Source: an uncultured Chitinophagaceae bacterium (GTDB taxonomy: Bacteria > Bacteroidota > Bacteroidia > Chitinophagales > Chitinophagaceae). Taken from it: DNA of 6,703 nucleotides. The stretch spans positions 1 to 6,703 of the forward strand of contig CAIMKO010000314.1 of NCBI GenBank assembly GCA_903841915.1, given 5' to 3'. This document shows, one piece after another, positions 1 to 5,896 of this stretch. Both the position numbers and the translations under genes were made by a program. How positions within the stretch are numbered: position 1 is the first letter of the stretch; the number at the start of each line of letters is the position of its first letter. The notes below the pieces were generated by a model. The model made no database searches. It saw nothing but the letters and a program-made list of their open reading frames with translations, and was not told the origin of the DNA.

Positions 1-1739
1 AACAAATGTTCTACATAATCCTCCTCTCTTGTCTTGCTGCCAATAGCACCTCGCCCACCTCTGCGCTGCTGACGATATTCAGATGCCGGTGTTCTCTTGA
101 TATATCCTAAATGAGAGATCGTGATCACTACATCTTCATCTTCGATCAGATCCTCGATCCGCATTTCGTCTGCAAGGTATTGGATCTCTGTTTTTCTTTC
201 ATCACCGAATTTCTCTTTTACTTCGAGTAATTCTGTTTTGATCAATTCATAACGCAATGGCTCGCTTGCCAATAATTCCTGTAAGTGTGCAATGGTGATA
301 ACGATCTCCTTGAATTCTGCAACGATCTTATCACGTTCCATTCCTGTAAGGCGTTGTAAACGCAATTCCAGTATGGCTTTGGTTTGCACATCAGATAATC
401 CTTCTTCCTGATTATAGATGCTGGCATGAACATCAGCAAACAACTCTTCGCGTAAATACCATTTTGCTTCTCTACTTGCTTTTTGCAATGCTTCTTTGGC
501 TTCATCGGGTGTTCTGCTGGCACGGATCAAACTGATCACTTCATCCAGATGATCCAATGCTTTGAGATACCCTTCTAAAATATGTGCTTTCTCCTGTGCT
601 TTGCGTAATTCAAACTTTGCACGGCGAATCACCACATCCATTCTGAATTCCACAAACTCAGTGATCAGGTCTTTCAGATTCAGGATCTTTGGACGACCCT
701 TGCTTAATGCAACGTTATTGATACCATAACTGGTTTGCAGTTCGGTGTATTTGTAGATCTGATTGATGATCACCTGTGCTACCACATCTCTTTTCAGATC
801 GATAACAATTCTTGTCCCTTCCCTATTATTACTTTCATTGTTTACATGGGCAATTCCTTCAATGATCTTTCCATTCACCAATTGACCGATCTTATCAGTC
901 AGCATATCCCTGTTCACCTGATAAGGCACTTCGGTAATAACGATCTGTTCTCTGCCGCTTGGTTTGGTATCAACATGGCATTTACCGCGTAATACCAATC
1001 TTCCTCTTCCTGTCAATAATGCCTGCTTCACTCCTTCCATACCATAGATGATACCACCGGTAGGGAAATCGGGTGCTTTTACAATCTTTATTAATTCTTC
1101 GATCGTGATCTCGTGATCATTGATATAAGCGATACAACCATCCACTACTTCACTCAAATTATGCGGCATCATATTCGTTGCCATACCTACTGCAATACCG
1201 GATGAACCATTCACCAATAATTGCGGGATCCTTGTTGGAAGAACACTGGGTTCTTTCAATGAATCATCAAAATTTAGCTGAAAGTCAACGGTCTCTTTTT
1301 CAATATCATCCAGCATGGCTTCTGCCAAACGCTGTAAACGAACTTCCGTATAACGCATGGCTGCAGGGGGATCACCATCCTGATTACCAAAATTACCCTG
1401 ACCATCAACGAGCATATAACGCATGGTCCATTCCTGTGCCATACGCACCACTGTATCATAAATGGATGCATCACCATGGGGATGGTATTTACCCATTACT
1501 TCCCCAACGATACGTGCAGATTTTTTATAGGCTTTACCACTATTATTGCCCAATTCATTCATCGCATACAAAACACGACGGTGAACAGGTTTAAAGCCAT
1601 CTCTTACATCAGGTAATGCACGACCAACGATCACCGACATTGAATAATCAATGTAGGCGGTCTTCATTTGTTCTTCAATATTTACCTGTATGATGCGATC
1701 ATTATCGCTTGTTTTTTCCGGTAGCAAATTTTCTTCCAT
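1..1739 (-). CDS. gyrA: DNA gyrase subunit A, 3' end cut off by the window edge
   Basis: This is the breakage-reunion subunit of the cytoplasmic A2B2 gyrase, which introduces negative supercoils using ATP hydrolysed by GyrB. The first 579 residues are present. They include GRALPDVRDGFKPVHRR near the N-terminus, the quinolone-binding helix HPHGDASIYDTVVRMAQ (about residues 86-102), GQGNFG, and AAMRYTE with catalytic Tyr130 (codon 1350-1352). The GyrA box QRRGGRG starts at residue 558 (codons 48-68) and separates GyrA from ParC; its position is close to that in E. coli. I checked the frame at several points and found no frameshift. The ATG at 1739 is the only sensible start, because an in-frame TAG lies at 1749-1751. 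No clear Shine-Dalgarno is visible. Much of the C-terminal beta-pinwheel lies beyond the left edge. The residue equivalent to E. coli Ser83 is Ala91, while the Asp87 equivalent (Asp95) is kept. gyrB is not in the window. Confidence 0.97.
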   Translation of the reverse strand, partial: MEENLLPEKTSDNDRIIQVNIEEQMKTAYIDYSMSVIVGRALPDVRDGFKPVHRRVLYAMNELGNNSGKAYKKSARIVGEVMGKYHPHGDASIYDTVVRMAQEWTMRYMLVDGQGNFGNQDGDPPAAMRYTEVRLQRLAEAMLDDIEKETVDFQLNFDDSLKEPSVLPTRIPQLLVNGSSGIAVGMATNMMPHNLSEVVDGCIAYINDHEITIEELIKIVKAPDFPTGGIIYGMEGVKQALLTGRGRLVLRGKCHVDTKPSGREQIVITEVPYQVNRDMLTDKIGQLVNGKIIEGIAHVNNESNNREGTRIVIDLKRDVVAQVIINQIYKYTELQTSYGINNVALSKGRPKILNLKDLITEFVEFRMDVVIRRAKFELRKAQEKAHILEGYLKALDHLDEVISLIRASRTPDEAKEALQKASREAKWYLREELFADVHASIYNQEEGLSDVQTKAILELRLQRLTGMERDKIVAEFKEIVITIAHLQELLASEPLRYELIKTELLEVKEKFGDERKTEIQYLADEMRIEDLIEDEDVVITISHLGYIKRTPASEYRQQRRGGRGAIGSKTREEDYVEHL

Positions 1740-1806
1740 GTATCTTTTCTAAACAGAATTTTATGAGTAATTGTGAGATGATTTTTATCCCTTTTCAGGA
1801 GGCTTG

Positions 1807-1814
1807 CGAAGATA
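1807..1814 (-). promoter_or_regulatory. Probable -7 box of the gyrA promoter
   Basis: Read on the minus strand this is TATCTTCG, one mismatch from the Bacteroidota sigma-A -7 consensus TAnnTTTG. Initiation a few bases downstream would give a gyrA leader of about 60 nt. No good -33 TTTG/TTG is visible at the expected distance, because that space is filled by the dyad at 1815-1836. This assignment is inferred from consensus matching only. Confidence 0.4.
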
Positions 1815-1836
1815 GCTTTTTACACCCGTAAAAAGC
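1815..1836. promoter_or_regulatory. Perfect 9-bp inverted repeat upstream of gyrA
   Basis: GCTTTTTAC (1815-1823) and GTAAAAAGC (1828-1836) are exact reverse complements separated by ACCC. The dyad directly abuts the probable gyrA -7 box, so it would occupy the promoter spacer. No gene ends here, so a terminator role is unlikely. An operator, or a structure sensitive to supercoiling, is plausible but inferred. Confidence 0.55.
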
Positions 1837-1864
1837 ATTAAAAATCATTGTTTTTTCAATGGTT

Positions 1865-1873
1865 TTATCCACA
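1865..1873 (+). promoter_or_regulatory. DnaA-box-like 9-mer
   Basis: The sequence TTATCCACA matches the strong E. coli-type DnaA box exactly. It lies about 125 bp upstream of the gyrA start codon and about 50 bp upstream of its probable -7 box. It is a single copy: I saw no second box and no cluster, so this is not evidence for a replication origin. It could be a DnaA regulatory site or a chance match. Confidence 0.4.
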
Positions 1874-2019
1874 GATGTGCTGTAGATTAAAAGCCGGTTT
1901 TATTGCAGCAAATACCTGATTTTCATAAGCTTTTCAAGCAACAGTCCGGATCATCCAAAATTGCAGCAACAGAATCCTGTTCATGGGTGTAATTATAGCC
2001 TTATGAATCACCGAACAAG

Positions 2020-2027
2020 TATATTTG
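2020..2027 (+). promoter_or_regulatory. TAnnTTTG -7 box of the saccharopine dehydrogenase gene
   Basis: TATATTTG is an exact match to the Bacteroidota -7 consensus TAnnTTTG. It ends only 4 bases before the ATG at 2032, so transcription would begin at or next to the start codon and give a leaderless mRNA. No convincing -33 TTG was found 17-23 bp upstream, which lowers confidence. Confidence 0.45.
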
Positions 2028-2031
2028 GATC

Positions 2032-3345
2032 ATGAAACAAATCCTTCTTGTAGGAGCAGGGAAATCGGCAACTGTATTGATCGATTATTTAAAAATGATC
2101 GCGTTTGAAAACAAATGGAAAGTAATCGTTGCTGATCATGATCTGATGGCCGCTACTTCTAAAGTAGGTAGTCATGATCTTGTTTCTCCGGTTCAATTGG
2201 ATATTCATAACGAAGCTGAACGAAAATCGCTGATCGAACAAGCTGATATCGTTATTTCAATGATGCCCCCATCTCTTCATTATTTGGTAGCATTGGATTG
2301 CATTGCATACAACAAACATTTACTCACTGCATCTTATGTTGATGCAAAAATTAAGCAGGAAGAATCGATCATTAAAAATAAAGGGTTGGTCTTTTTATGT
2401 GAAATGGGCTTAGATCCGGGTATCGATCATATGAGTGCCATGCATCTTATCAACCAAATTAAAAAAGATGATGGCAGGATAGTTTCTTTCCAATCTCATT
2501 GCGGTGGTTTGGTTGCACCCGAAAGTGATGATAATCCCTGGCATTATAAGATCAGCTGGAATCCGCGCAATGTTGTATTGGCCGGAAAAGCAGGTGCCAT
2601 ATACAAAGAGCAGCATACTATCATTGAAAAAAAATATGAATCCTTATTTGATGGCTGCAGCCAGATAGCAATAAACGGGTTAGGTAAGCTGGCTTATTAC
2701 CCCAACAGAGATTCATTAAGTTATATTCCTTTATACGGATTACAAGATGCTGAAACCTTTGTCCGTACCACTTTACGGTACCCTTCATTTTGTGATGCTT
2801 GGAAATATATTATTGATCTCAAGTTAACTGATGAAGAAAAAAAATATCCAACCAACCATATCAGCTTTTCCCGATTCTTTCAGCAATATTTTACGGAACA
2901 TCATTTACTGGAAATATTAGATGCTGCCATGAAAAACGAAGACATCGGTCACCAACTCAATTATCTGGGCTTGTTTGATGAAGATCTGATCAATATAAAT
3001 GAAGGCTCTGTTGCAGATGTATTGCAACTATTACTGGAAAAGAAATTGCTGTTGCAAAAAGATGATAAAGACCTGATCGTGATGCTGCATGAAATTGAAT
3101 ATGAAAGAAAGGGTGTCAAGAAATCTGTTCAAAGCAGTCTGGTCGTAAAAGGTGATGATCATTTGAGAACAGCTATGGCAAAGACAGTCGGGTTACCCTT
3201 AGGCATTGCAGCGAAATTAATATTAGAAGGAAAGATCAAAGAAACAGGTCTGCATATTCCCATCCTTCCAACCATTTATGAACCCGTTTTGGATGAATTG
3301 AAAAAGTTTGGAATAGAATTTCAGGAGAAAACTGTTAGCCTTTAG
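2032..3345 (+). CDS. Saccharopine dehydrogenase (LYS9 / saccharopine reductase type)
   Basis: This 437-aa cytoplasmic protein resembles NADP-dependent, glutamate-forming saccharopine dehydrogenase, which interconverts saccharopine with glutamate plus 2-aminoadipate 6-semialdehyde. Its N-terminal Rossmann strand LLVGAGKSA (residues 5-13) has the GxGxxA dinucleotide loop, followed by an acidic strand end at ADHD (34-37). The family signatures CEMGLDPGIDHMSAM (123-137), HCGGLVAPE (156-164) and NPWHYKISWNPR (168-179) follow in the expected order. The length matches fungal Lys9. The start is fixed by the Rossmann motif, since the next Met (residue 22) would delete the cofactor loop. No Shine-Dalgarno is present. 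In bacteria the enzyme more often belongs to lysine degradation than synthesis. No partner gene is adjacent, so the direction and exact substrate are inferred. The last codons and the TAG overlap a heptamer repeat. Confidence 0.88.
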   Translation: MKQILLVGAGKSATVLIDYLKMIAFENKWKVIVADHDLMAATSKVGSHDLVSPVQLDIHNEAERKSLIEQADIVISMMPPSLHYLVALDCIAYNKHLLTASYVDAKIKQEESIIKNKGLVFLCEMGLDPGIDHMSAMHLINQIKKDDGRIVSFQSHCGGLVAPESDDNPWHYKISWNPRNVVLAGKAGAIYKEQHTIIEKKYESLFDGCSQIAINGLGKLAYYPNRDSLSYIPLYGLQDAETFVRTTLRYPSFCDAWKYIIDLKLTDEEKKYPTNHISFSRFFQQYFTEHHLLEILDAAMKNEDIGHQLNYLGLFDEDLININEGSVADVLQLLLEKKLLLQKDDKDLIVMLHEIEYERKGVKKSVQSSLVVKGDDHLRTAMAKTVGLPLGIAAKLILEGKIKETGLHIPILPTIYEPVLDELKKFGIEFQEKTVSL

Positions 3346-3405
3346 CTATTAGCTTTTCTATTCTCCTTTACTCATAGCTCATCGCTCTAAACTCACAGCT
3401 TTCTT
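3334..3405 (+). repeat. Degenerate tandem heptamer array
   Basis: Three back-to-back heptamers, GTTAGCC, TTTAGCT and ATTAGCT (3334-3354), open the array. About 16 eroded bases follow, then a second in-register run CTCATAG, CTCATCG, CTCTAAA, CTCACAG, CTTTCTT (3371-3405). The first units lie within the last codons of the saccharopine dehydrogenase gene and contain its TAG stop. The remainder is intergenic. The 7-nt period is visible directly; the mechanism and family are not known to me. Confidence 0.55.
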
Positions 3406-3457
3406 CTATCATAATTCTATACCTACAAACTAAATTAGCTGTAGGCGGAATTAAAAA

Positions 3458-3473
3458 TTTATACCCCTATAAA
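3458..3473. repeat. Short AT-rich inverted repeat abutting the palindromic element
   Basis: TTTATA and TATAAA are exact complements around CCCC. The stem is weak on its own. It lies directly against the first GC-rich hairpin of the element at 3472-3624 and may be part of its boundary. Confidence 0.4.
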
Positions 3474-3624
3474 GCCTCGGAGAGGCGATATTTTGGTAAA
3501 AACATGATCAATAAGGAAAAGAAAGCTCCGGAGGAGCGGCAGTATAAAACAAAATGTCACCCCTCTGGGGTTTGTGAGCATTATTTAATCATATTTCTAC
3601 CAAAATATCGCTCCTCTGGAGCTT
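3472..3624. repeat. REPIN/MITE-like palindromic element with four 13-nt hairpins
   Basis: Four 13-nt hairpins, each a 5-bp stem with a 3-nt loop, lie at 3474-3486, 3525-3537, 3559-3571 and 3610-3622. The first two have loop GGA on the plus strand; the last two have TCT, which is AGA on the minus strand. The outer hairpins belong to terminal inverted repeats (3472-3511 and 3585-3624) that match at 32 of 40 positions by hand alignment. All 8 differences are transitions, and four of them form two compensated base pairs in the stem. Beside the outer hairpins, GATATTTTGGTA (3487-3498) is exactly complementary to 3598-3609, and the third hairpin carries the related GACATTTTG. There is no transposase ORF. 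The element lies between convergent gene ends, so it could also act in transcript termination or mRNA stability. Its mobility and family are inferred. Confidence 0.7.
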
Positions 3625-3626
3625 AA

Positions 3627-3714
3627 ATTTAAATAATAAATGAATTCCTTAAACTGGTTAAATTATTCTTTTATATACTGCATATCAGGGGGAAATACGT
3701 AAATTTTGCATGAG
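3627..3714. other. AT-rich spacer 3' of the DUF1080 gene
   Basis: This short non-coding stretch follows the palindromic element. It contains GGGGGAAATACGTA (3688-3701), a G5 run beside the palindrome TACGTA, about 14 bases beyond the stop of the DUF1080 gene. I see no rho-independent terminator and no ORF, and have no function to propose for the G5/TACGTA sequence. Confidence 0.5.
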
Positions 3715-4494
3715 TTATAATTCCCTAATCCAGATATTCCTGAAACTTAGAGGTTCACTTTTATCGCCATGTGCCTGCAATTTTATCGGACAAGCACCAT
3801 GCTTTTTATAATAAGGCGCACCGATATATCGTGTTTCTCCTTTTAATTCAACATTATTTTGTATGAGTACTTGATTATGAAACACAGTGACTTTTGCCGG
3901 AGATTTTAATGTACTGTCTTCATTAAAACGAGGTGCCGTCCATATGATATCATAGGCCTGCCATTCACCTGGTTTACGGGAAGCGTTCACTAAAGGAGGG
4001 TATTGTTTGTAAATACTTCCTGCCTGTCCGTTTACATAGGTTTCATTTTGATAAGAATCCAATATTTGTAATTCATAACCTGCATCGCCACCTCCGGTAG
4101 ATGCTAAGAATAATCCACTATTGCCTCTAGCTTGTCCGCTACCCGTAATATTTGCAGGCACTCTCCATTCAATATGCAATTGATAATCGGTAAAGGATCT
4201 TTTTGTTTGGATATTTCCGCTGGTCTTATCAACGGTCAATATCCCATCTTCCACTTTCCATTTTGCATTTGTTTTAATATTATTAGTGCTAACCCACTCC
4301 TCTAAATTTTTACCATCAAATAATACAATGGCGTCTGATGCCGGGCCGGTTCCATTTGCAGCAGGGGTAATTATTTTTGGAACGGGTGTCCAAACTTCCG
4401 TTTTTGCAGGAGAATCTGCCGGTATTGTTGTTTGTGCATAGCAAAAACTGAATAAGGCTAGTGCTAATAAGCTAAGGTGGATCTTTTTATTCAT
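3715..4494 (-). CDS. Secreted DUF1080 (3-keto-glycoside hydrolase/lyase-like) protein
   Basis: This 259-aa protein has a type I signal peptide (MNKKIH, then a hydrophobic run, probable cleavage after CYA at residue 20), so the mature chain begins with Gln and is likely periplasmic. No canonical lipobox surrounds the Cys. The mature part is a single DUF1080 jelly-roll domain, with LFDGKNL (58-64), FTDYQLHIEWR (101-111), RGNSGLFL (123-130), YELQILDSY (140-148), GSIYKQYPP (159-167), LQAHGD (239-244) and the terminal strand FRNIWIREL. Characterised DUF1080 members in gut Bacteroidota cleave glycosides after oxidation to the 3-keto form. The gene starts 11 bases after the oxidoreductase stop, so the two are almost certainly co-transcribed and functionally coupled. 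The substrate cannot be read from the sequence. No carbohydrate-binding module or SusCD pair is nearby. Confidence 0.9.
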   Translation of the reverse strand: MNKKIHLSLLALALFSFCYAQTTIPADSPAKTEVWTPVPKIITPAANGTGPASDAIVLFDGKNLEEWVSTNNIKTNAKWKVEDGILTVDKTSGNIQTKRSFTDYQLHIEWRVPANITGSGQARGNSGLFLASTGGGDAGYELQILDSYQNETYVNGQAGSIYKQYPPLVNASRKPGEWQAYDIIWTAPRFNEDSTLKSPAKVTVFHNQVLIQNNVELKGETRYIGAPYYKKHGACPIKLQAHGDKSEPLSFRNIWIREL

Positions 4495-4505
4495 GATGGT
4501 GTTTT

Positions 4506-5825
4506 TTAGAACTTTGGTAATTGGTAACCGTTATGATAAGCTTTCGTATAATATTGTTGATTGATCGAATGATCGGTGAATTGATGTTCGCTATGATTCC
4601 AATTTAATTTTTGTCCACTCCGGTAACTGATATTCCCCATTTGTGCAACAGTAGCAACCTGTGATGCGTCCTGAATAGAACAATGCAGATCATTTTTATT
4701 GCCTGACCGAATGACTTCAACAAAATTTTTCATGTGCAGAAAGACTCCATCATCCATTACTTTTTCTAAGGGTTTCACAACTTTATGTGTGCTTTGTTTT
4801 TCTTCGATCACTTCCCATCCTTTCCTGTTTAAGATCAAAGTACCGTTGTTGCCGATATAAGCAATGCCATGATCTCTGCCGTAAGAACCATTGTCAATTC
4901 CCATAGCATGATCCCATACTAAATTAAACCCGTCAAATTCATACAATGCAGTTAAGGTGTCCGGTGTTTCTTCTGCATAATCCGGGTATGCAAATTTTCC
5001 GCCCAATGCAGCAATAGTTTTAGGGTAATTGGCTTTCATTCCTAATAGACCATAGTCCAATAAATGCACGCCCCAGTCGGTCATTAATCCACCTGCATAA
5101 TCCCAAAACCATCGGAAATCAAAATGAAAACGGCTTGCATTAAAATTTCTTATTTGCGAAGGGCCTAACCATTGCTTGTAATCTATTCCCGGCGGAACAG
5201 CAGTGTCGGGTACAACAGGTTTGGGTTTCATCCATCCCTGATAACACCAAACTTTTACGGTTCTTATATTTCCCAACTGACCTGTTGCAATAAAATCAAC
5301 TGCATTTTTAAAATGTTGCTGACTGCGTTGCCACTGCCCAACCTGCACTATGCTGCTGTATTTTTGTTGTGCTTTGATCATGCTGTCGCATTCGCCGATG
5401 CTGTTGCCGCATGGCTTTTCAACATACACATGTTTTCCTGCAGCACAGGCATCTGCCATGATCAATGCATGCCAATGATCGGGTGTACCGATGATCACAG
5501 CATCAATATCTTTTTGTTCTAATAATTTTTTGTAGTTATCGTAGGTCTTTACTTTGGATGCATCGATGTTGAGTGCTGCCAATTCTTTCATTCTTTTGGC
5601 CAGCACGTTTGTATCAACATCACATAAAGCAACGAGGTTAACAGCTGGTTGCCGGAGCAGGTTTACAGTATCTGTCCATCCCATTCCGTTAATACCGATC
5701 GCAGCAATATTGATCTGATCGGAAGCCGCAGCAGTTTTAATGAAAGAAGCAAATGTTTGAGAGGTCAATAAAGTTCCTGCTAAAGCAAAGGAACTTTGCT
5801 GAATAAACTTTCTCCGCGCTATCAT
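4506..5825 (-). CDS. Tat-exported Gfo/Idh/MocA family oxidoreductase
   Basis: This 439-aa NAD(P)-dependent sugar or polyol dehydrogenase probably oxidises a glycoside hydroxyl, likely C3, ahead of the DUF1080 enzyme. The start MIARRKFIQQSS carries a twin-arginine motif (Arg4-Arg5) before a hydrophobic stretch, indicating folded export with cofactor already bound. Next come the Rossmann loop GINGMG (44-49), LCDVD (67-71), GTPDHWH (113-119), the family signature EKP with Lys137 (136-138), and DWGVH (Asp250, His254) in the usual catalytic DxxxH position. The C-terminal tail ends in YHNGYQLPKF. I chose the ATG at 5825 over the in-frame TTG at 5831, since it leaves a standard Tat leader; a stop lies at 5838-5840. 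No Shine-Dalgarno is seen. The gene is first in a two-gene operon and begins 71 bases after the rnr stop. The exact substrate is unknown; this superfamily is broad. Confidence 0.9.
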   Translation of the reverse strand: MIARRKFIQQSSFALAGTLLTSQTFASFIKTAAASDQINIAAIGINGMGWTDTVNLLRQPAVNLVALCDVDTNVLAKRMKELAALNIDASKVKTYDNYKKLLEQKDIDAVIIGTPDHWHALIMADACAAGKHVYVEKPCGNSIGECDSMIKAQQKYSSIVQVGQWQRSQQHFKNAVDFIATGQLGNIRTVKVWCYQGWMKPKPVVPDTAVPPGIDYKQWLGPSQIRNFNASRFHFDFRWFWDYAGGLMTDWGVHLLDYGLLGMKANYPKTIAALGGKFAYPDYAEETPDTLTALYEFDGFNLVWDHAMGIDNGSYGRDHGIAYIGNNGTLILNRKGWEVIEEKQSTHKVVKPLEKVMDDGVFLHMKNFVEVIRSGNKNDLHCSIQDASQVATVAQMGNISYRSGQKLNWNHSEHQFTDHSINQQYYTKAYHNGYQLPKF

Positions 5826-5896
5826 TGGCAAGATTTGCTATGAAAGTATAAAAAACAAATGATTTTATATGCTATTGATCGGAATTATATCTTGTA
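5826..5896 (-). other. Short spacer between rnr and the oxidoreductase operon
   Basis: This AT-rich gap of 71 bases has no strong hairpin and no clear terminator. The best -7-like match for the downstream operon, read on the minus strand, is TACTTTCA (5841-5848), which fits TAnnTTTG poorly and lacks a spaced -33 element. Read-through from rnr is therefore possible, but neither alternative is well supported. Confidence 0.35.

Larger units (their letters stand above)
1740..2031. other. Non-coding divergent promoter region, gyrA / saccharopine dehydrogenase
   Basis: These 292 bases separate the divergent starts of gyrA (minus) and the saccharopine dehydrogenase gene (plus). I see no convincing ORF on either strand. 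The region holds a perfect 9-bp dyad (1815-1836), a gyrA-side -7-like box (1807-1814), a small CATTG/CAATG inverted repeat around T6 (1846-1861), an exact DnaA-box 9-mer (1865-1873) and a plus-strand TATATTTG box (2020-2027). Each main element is listed separately. Confidence 0.8.

Noticed and set aside
1178..1594. A 138-codon open frame on the plus strand inside gyrA, plus shorter open frames in gyrA, rnr and the oxidoreductase gene
   Set aside because: They lie antisense to strongly conserved proteins, match no protein I recognise, and have no promoter or start context. They are shadows of the real coding frames.
1846..1861. CATTG-T6-CAATG inverted repeat upstream of gyrA
   Set aside because: A 5-bp stem in AT-rich sequence is expected by chance, so it is not claimed as a separate element.
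1740..2031. Possible replication origin next to gyrA
   Set aside because: Only one DnaA box is present, with no cluster and no dnaA, dnaN or gyrB neighbour. A single 9-mer is not enough.
3504..3626. A 40-codon ORF on the plus strand starting MINKEKKAPEE and ending FLPKYRSSGA inside the palindromic element
   Set aside because: Its sequence is dictated by the hairpins and inverted repeats, with APEE and SSGA being translated stems, and it has no ribosome binding site. It is probably a by-product of the repeat; similar frames in other copies could be mis-annotated as small proteins.
3421..3626. CRISPR-like array
   Set aside because: The repeats are short palindromes in both orientations with irregular spacing and diverged stems. 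There are no direct repeats of constant length and no cas genes.
5826..5831. TTG start two codons upstream for the oxidoreductase
   Set aside because: The ATG at 5825 gives a normal Tat leader, while the TTG adds only two residues and has no better ribosome binding context.
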